Shown here piece by piece: positions 61,384-64,000 of a stretch of DNA of 64,000 nt. Location of the stretch: assembly GCA_964036665.1 (NCBI GenBank), contig OZ038528.1:10298501-10362500 (forward strand). Reading direction: 5' to 3'. Every line of letters begins with the position of its first letter. Position 1 is the first letter of the stretch. Made by a program: the position numbers and the translations under genes. This DNA comes from Gordius sp. MW1. Its lineage: Eukaryota; Nematomorpha; Gordioida; Gordea; Gordiidae. The notes beneath the pieces are model-generated. The model ran no database searches and was not told the DNA's origin. It saw only the letters and a list, made by a program, of their open reading frames with translations.

Positions 61384-64000
61384 ATGAAAAATAATATTTT
61401 TTTCGACCTCAAAATTTTTTCATTTTATTCGTTCAACCATATCGCCCCCATGAAAGTTTTCGATATCAGAGGTAAATTACGTAAAAAAATTTTTTTTGAT
61501 CAGTCATCAAAAATTATTAACTTTAAATCACGATCGTGTTTCACAAAAACTAGAAACACGCTTAGAAAGCGATATTGAAACAATCTAAACGCAACACGAA
61601 AGTGTTAATTTCTCTCAATCTAAAACTTGGCCTCGTGCAAAATTTCTTATCGAGATTCTAACATGGACATTATGCTAAGAATATTTACTGACTTTTAAAG
61701 ATTTTTTCAGCCCCCTTTCGAAAGAATATGAAAAATAAATTTTTTTCGACCTCAAATTTTTTTCGTTTCAACCATATCGCCCCCATGAAAGTTTTCGATA
61801 TCAGAGGTGAATTCCGTAAAAAAAATTTTTTTTGATCAGTCATCAAAAATTATTAACTTTAAATCACGATCGTGTTTCACAAAAACTAGAAACACGCTTA
61901 GAAAGCGATATTGAAACAATCTAAACGCAACACGAAATTGTTAATTTCTCTCAATCTAAAACTTGGCCTCGTGAAAATTTCTTATCGAGATTTCTAACAA
62001 GGACATAATGCGAATATTTACTGACTTTTAAAGATTTTTTCAGCCCCCTTTCGAAAGAATATGAAAAATAAATTTTTTTCGACCTCAAAATTTTTTCATT
62101 TTTTTCGTTTCAACCATATCGCCCCCATTAAAGTTTTCGATATCAGAGGTGAATTCCGTAAAAAAAATTTTTTTTATCAGTCATCAAAAATTATTAACTT
62201 TAAATCACGATCGCATAGAGCTTGTTTCACAAAAACTAGAGACACGAATAGAAAGCGATATTGAAACAATCTAAAAGCAACACGAAAATCTTAATTTCCT
62301 TCAATCTAAAACTTCCCCTTGTGCAAAAATTCTTATCGAGATTTTAACAAGGACATAATGCTAAGAATATTTACTGACTTTTAAAGATTTTTTCAGCCCC
62401 CTTTCGAAAGAATATGATAAATAAATTTTTTTCGACCTCAAAATTTTTTCATTTTTTTACTTTCAACCATATCGCCCCCATGAAAGTTTTCGATATCAGA
62501 GGTGAATTCCGTAAAAAAAAATTTTTTTGATCAGTCATCAAAAATTATTAACTTTAAATCACGATCGCATAGAGCTAGTTTCACAAAAACTAGAGACACG
62601 TATAGAAAGCGATATTGAAACTATCTAAACGCAACACGAAAATCTTAATTTCTCTCCTAAAACTTCGCCTCGTGCAAAAATTCTTATCGAGATTCTAACA
62701 AGGACATAATGCTAAGAATAATTCCTAACTTTTAAAGATTTTTTCAGCCCCCTTTCGAAAGAATATGAAAAATAATATTTTTTTCGACCTCAAAATTTTT
62801 TCATTTTTTTGGTTCAACCATATCGCCCCCATGAAAGTTTTCGATATCAGAGGTGAATTCCGTAAAAAAAAATTTTTTTGATCAGTCATCAAAAATTATT
62901 AACTTTAAATCACGATCGCATAGAGCTTGTTTCACAAAAACTAGAGACAAGCTTAGAAAGCGATATTGAAACTATCTAAACGCAACACGAAAATCTTAAT
63001 TTCTCTCCTAAAACTTCGCCTCGTGCAAAAATTCTTATCGAGATTCTAACAAGGACATAATGCTAAGAATAATTCCTAACTTTTTAAGATTTTTTCAGCC
63101 CCCTTTCGAAAGAATATGAAAAATAATATTTTTTTCGACCTCAAATATTTTTCATTTTTTTGGTTCAACCATATCGCCCCCATGAAAGTTTTCGATATCA
63201 GAGGTGAATTCCGTAAAAAAACATTTTTGATCAGTTATCAAAAATTATTAACTTTAAATCACGATCGCATAAAGCCTGTTTCACAAAAACTAGAGACACG
63301 CTTAGAAAGCGATATTGAAACAATCTAAACGCAACACGAAAGTGTTAATTTCTCTCAATCTAAAACTTGGCCTCGTTCAAAATTTCTTATCGAGATTCTA
63401 ACAAGGACATAATGCTAAGAATATTTACTGACTTTTAAAGATTTTTTCAGCCCCCTTTCGAAAGAATATGAAAAATAAATTTTTTTCGACCTCAAGTTTT
63501 TTTCGTTTCAACCATATCGCCCCCATGAAAGTTTTCGATTTCAGAGGTGAATTCCATAAAAATATTTTTTTTGATCAGTCATCAAAAATTATTAACTTTA
63601 AATCAGGATCGCATAGAGCTTGTTTCTCAAAAACTAGAGACACGCTTAGAAAGCGATATTGAAACTATCTAAACGCAACACGAAAATCTTAATTTCTCTC
63701 CTAAAACTTCGCCTCGTGCAAAAATTCTTATCGAGATTCTAACAAGGACATAATGCTAAGAATATTTACTAACTTTTAAAGATTTTTTCAGCCCCCTTTC
63801 GAAAGAATATGAAAAATAATATTTTTTTCGACCTCAAAATTTTTTCATTTTTTTCGTTCAACCATATCGCCCCCATGAAAGTTTTCGATATCAGAGGTGA
63901 ATTCCGTAAAAAAAAAATTTTGATCAGTCATCAAAAATTATTAACTTTAAATCACGATCGTGTTTCACAAAAACTAGAGACACGCTTAGAAAGCGATATT
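61384..64000. repeat. Monomers related to 39-41 kb and to the 13-mer; runs off the window
   Basis: Starts are 61384, 61728, 62061, 62414, 62765, 63116, 63468 and 63809. 61384 and 61728 match 39173 and 39517 (22211 bp), although the middle and tail of 61728 switch to the GATCGTG and CACGAAATTG forms. 62061 and 62414 resemble 40549 and 40902, with private ACACGAATAG and ACACGTATAG. 62765 and 63116 match 45405 and 45756 at 17360 bp. 63468 is class B and 63809 is class A, cut by the window end. Confidence 0.82.

Larger units (their letters stand above)
1..64000. repeat. Tandem satellite DNA array, about 345-bp monomer
   Basis: The same unit repeats head to tail from the first to the last base. 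Each unit runs through a C-run and CTTTCGAAAG, an ATG, T-tracts, ATCGCCCCCATGAAAG, TCGATATCAGAGG, GAATTC, an A-run/T-run, a GATCAGTCATC dyad, TTAACTTTAAATCACGATCG, CTAGAGACACGCTTAG, GCGATATTGAAAC, CTTATCGAGATTCTAACAAGG and GACTTTTAAAGATTTTTTCAG. I located 186 unit starts, almost all 341-353 bp apart. Clear exceptions are a truncated unit (167 bp) and units with small deletions (327, 330 and 333 bp). No unit is inverted and nothing unrelated is inserted. Satellite arrays of this kind are typical of eukaryotic centromeric or pericentromeric heterochromatin; that location is inferred, not shown. The window begins and ends inside the array, so its full size is unknown. Confidence 0.98.

Noticed and set aside
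1-64000. CENP-B box
   Set aside because: I looked for TTCG followed by the spaced A and CGGG, on both strands, in the consensus monomer. The monomer has TTCG motifs but no CGGG or CCCG at the required spacing. A full pattern search would settle it for rare variants.
1-64000. CRISPR-like array
   Set aside because: The repeat is a contiguous unit of about 345 bp with no alternation of short identical repeats and unique spacers, and no cas genes.
1-64000. Relationship to a named satellite family, such as the Drosophila 359-bp or beetle 360-bp satellites
   Set aside because: Length and AT-richness are similar, but I could not match any diagnostic stretch from memory. A BLAST or Dfam search of one monomer would decide it.
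1-64000. Assembly artefact producing false tandem copies
   Set aside because: Not excluded, but copies differ by private indels and substitutions (13-bp, 17-bp and 19-bp deletions; 22-bp and 27-bp duplications), which is unlike simple copy-paste assembly error. Nearly identical copies such as 47155-51683 and 51684-56212 still need read-depth confirmation.

Overview
The whole 64 kb window is one uninterrupted, head-to-tail array of AT-rich satellite DNA. I mapped 186 monomer starts from a phase marker: the ATG that follows the palindrome CTTTCGAAAG, first at 17 and last at 63809. Spacing is usually 341-353 bp and averages about 345 bp. A hand count of one monomer (1741-2084) gives about 30% GC. 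Every monomer lies in the same orientation. I see no protein gene, RNA gene, transposon, CRISPR array or single-copy sequence. Open reading frames of 60-86 codons recur because the monomer recurs, and their frame is not preserved, so I call none of them a gene.

A satellite array this long and regular, with nested higher-order repeats (HORs), points to eukaryotic heterochromatin, most likely centromeric or pericentromeric. In the hand-counted monomer CpG is not depleted (12 observed, about 7 expected). That argues weakly against a heavily CpG-methylated host such as a vertebrate or seed plant, and is compatible with an insect, nematode or other invertebrate. I do not recognise the satellite and cannot name the organism.

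Layout. 0.3-2.1 kb: 690-bp dimer repeat. 1.4-9.5 kb: 8-monomer HOR of 2758 bp, nearly 3 copies. 8.3-13.6 kb: 7-monomer HOR of 2393 bp, about 2.2 copies, ending at a truncated monomer. 13.6-15.0 kb: rearranged link. 15.0-18.2 kb: 4-monomer HOR of 1378 bp, about 2.4 copies. 18-20 kb: mixed monomers. 20.1-21.6 kb: 698-bp dimer repeat. 21.5-41 kb: mostly diverged monomers, with several segmental duplications separated by 2.1, 4.9 and about 12 kb. 40-57.3 kb: 13-monomer HOR of 4529 bp with a nested 4-monomer (1386 bp) duplication at its left end. 57.2-58.6 kb: 674-bp dimer. 58.9-61.4 kb: a seven-monomer stretch of the 13-mer again. 61-64 kb: monomers related to 38.8-41 kb and to the 13-mer.

Monomers are mosaics of a few alternative head, middle and tail sequences, as expected from unequal crossing-over and gene conversion. 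Several short dyad symmetries recur, the best being a 25-bp inverted repeat with a 5-bp spacer. Coordinates of blocks and junctions were read by eye from phase markers and shared variants; HOR edges are good to roughly 50-100 bp.
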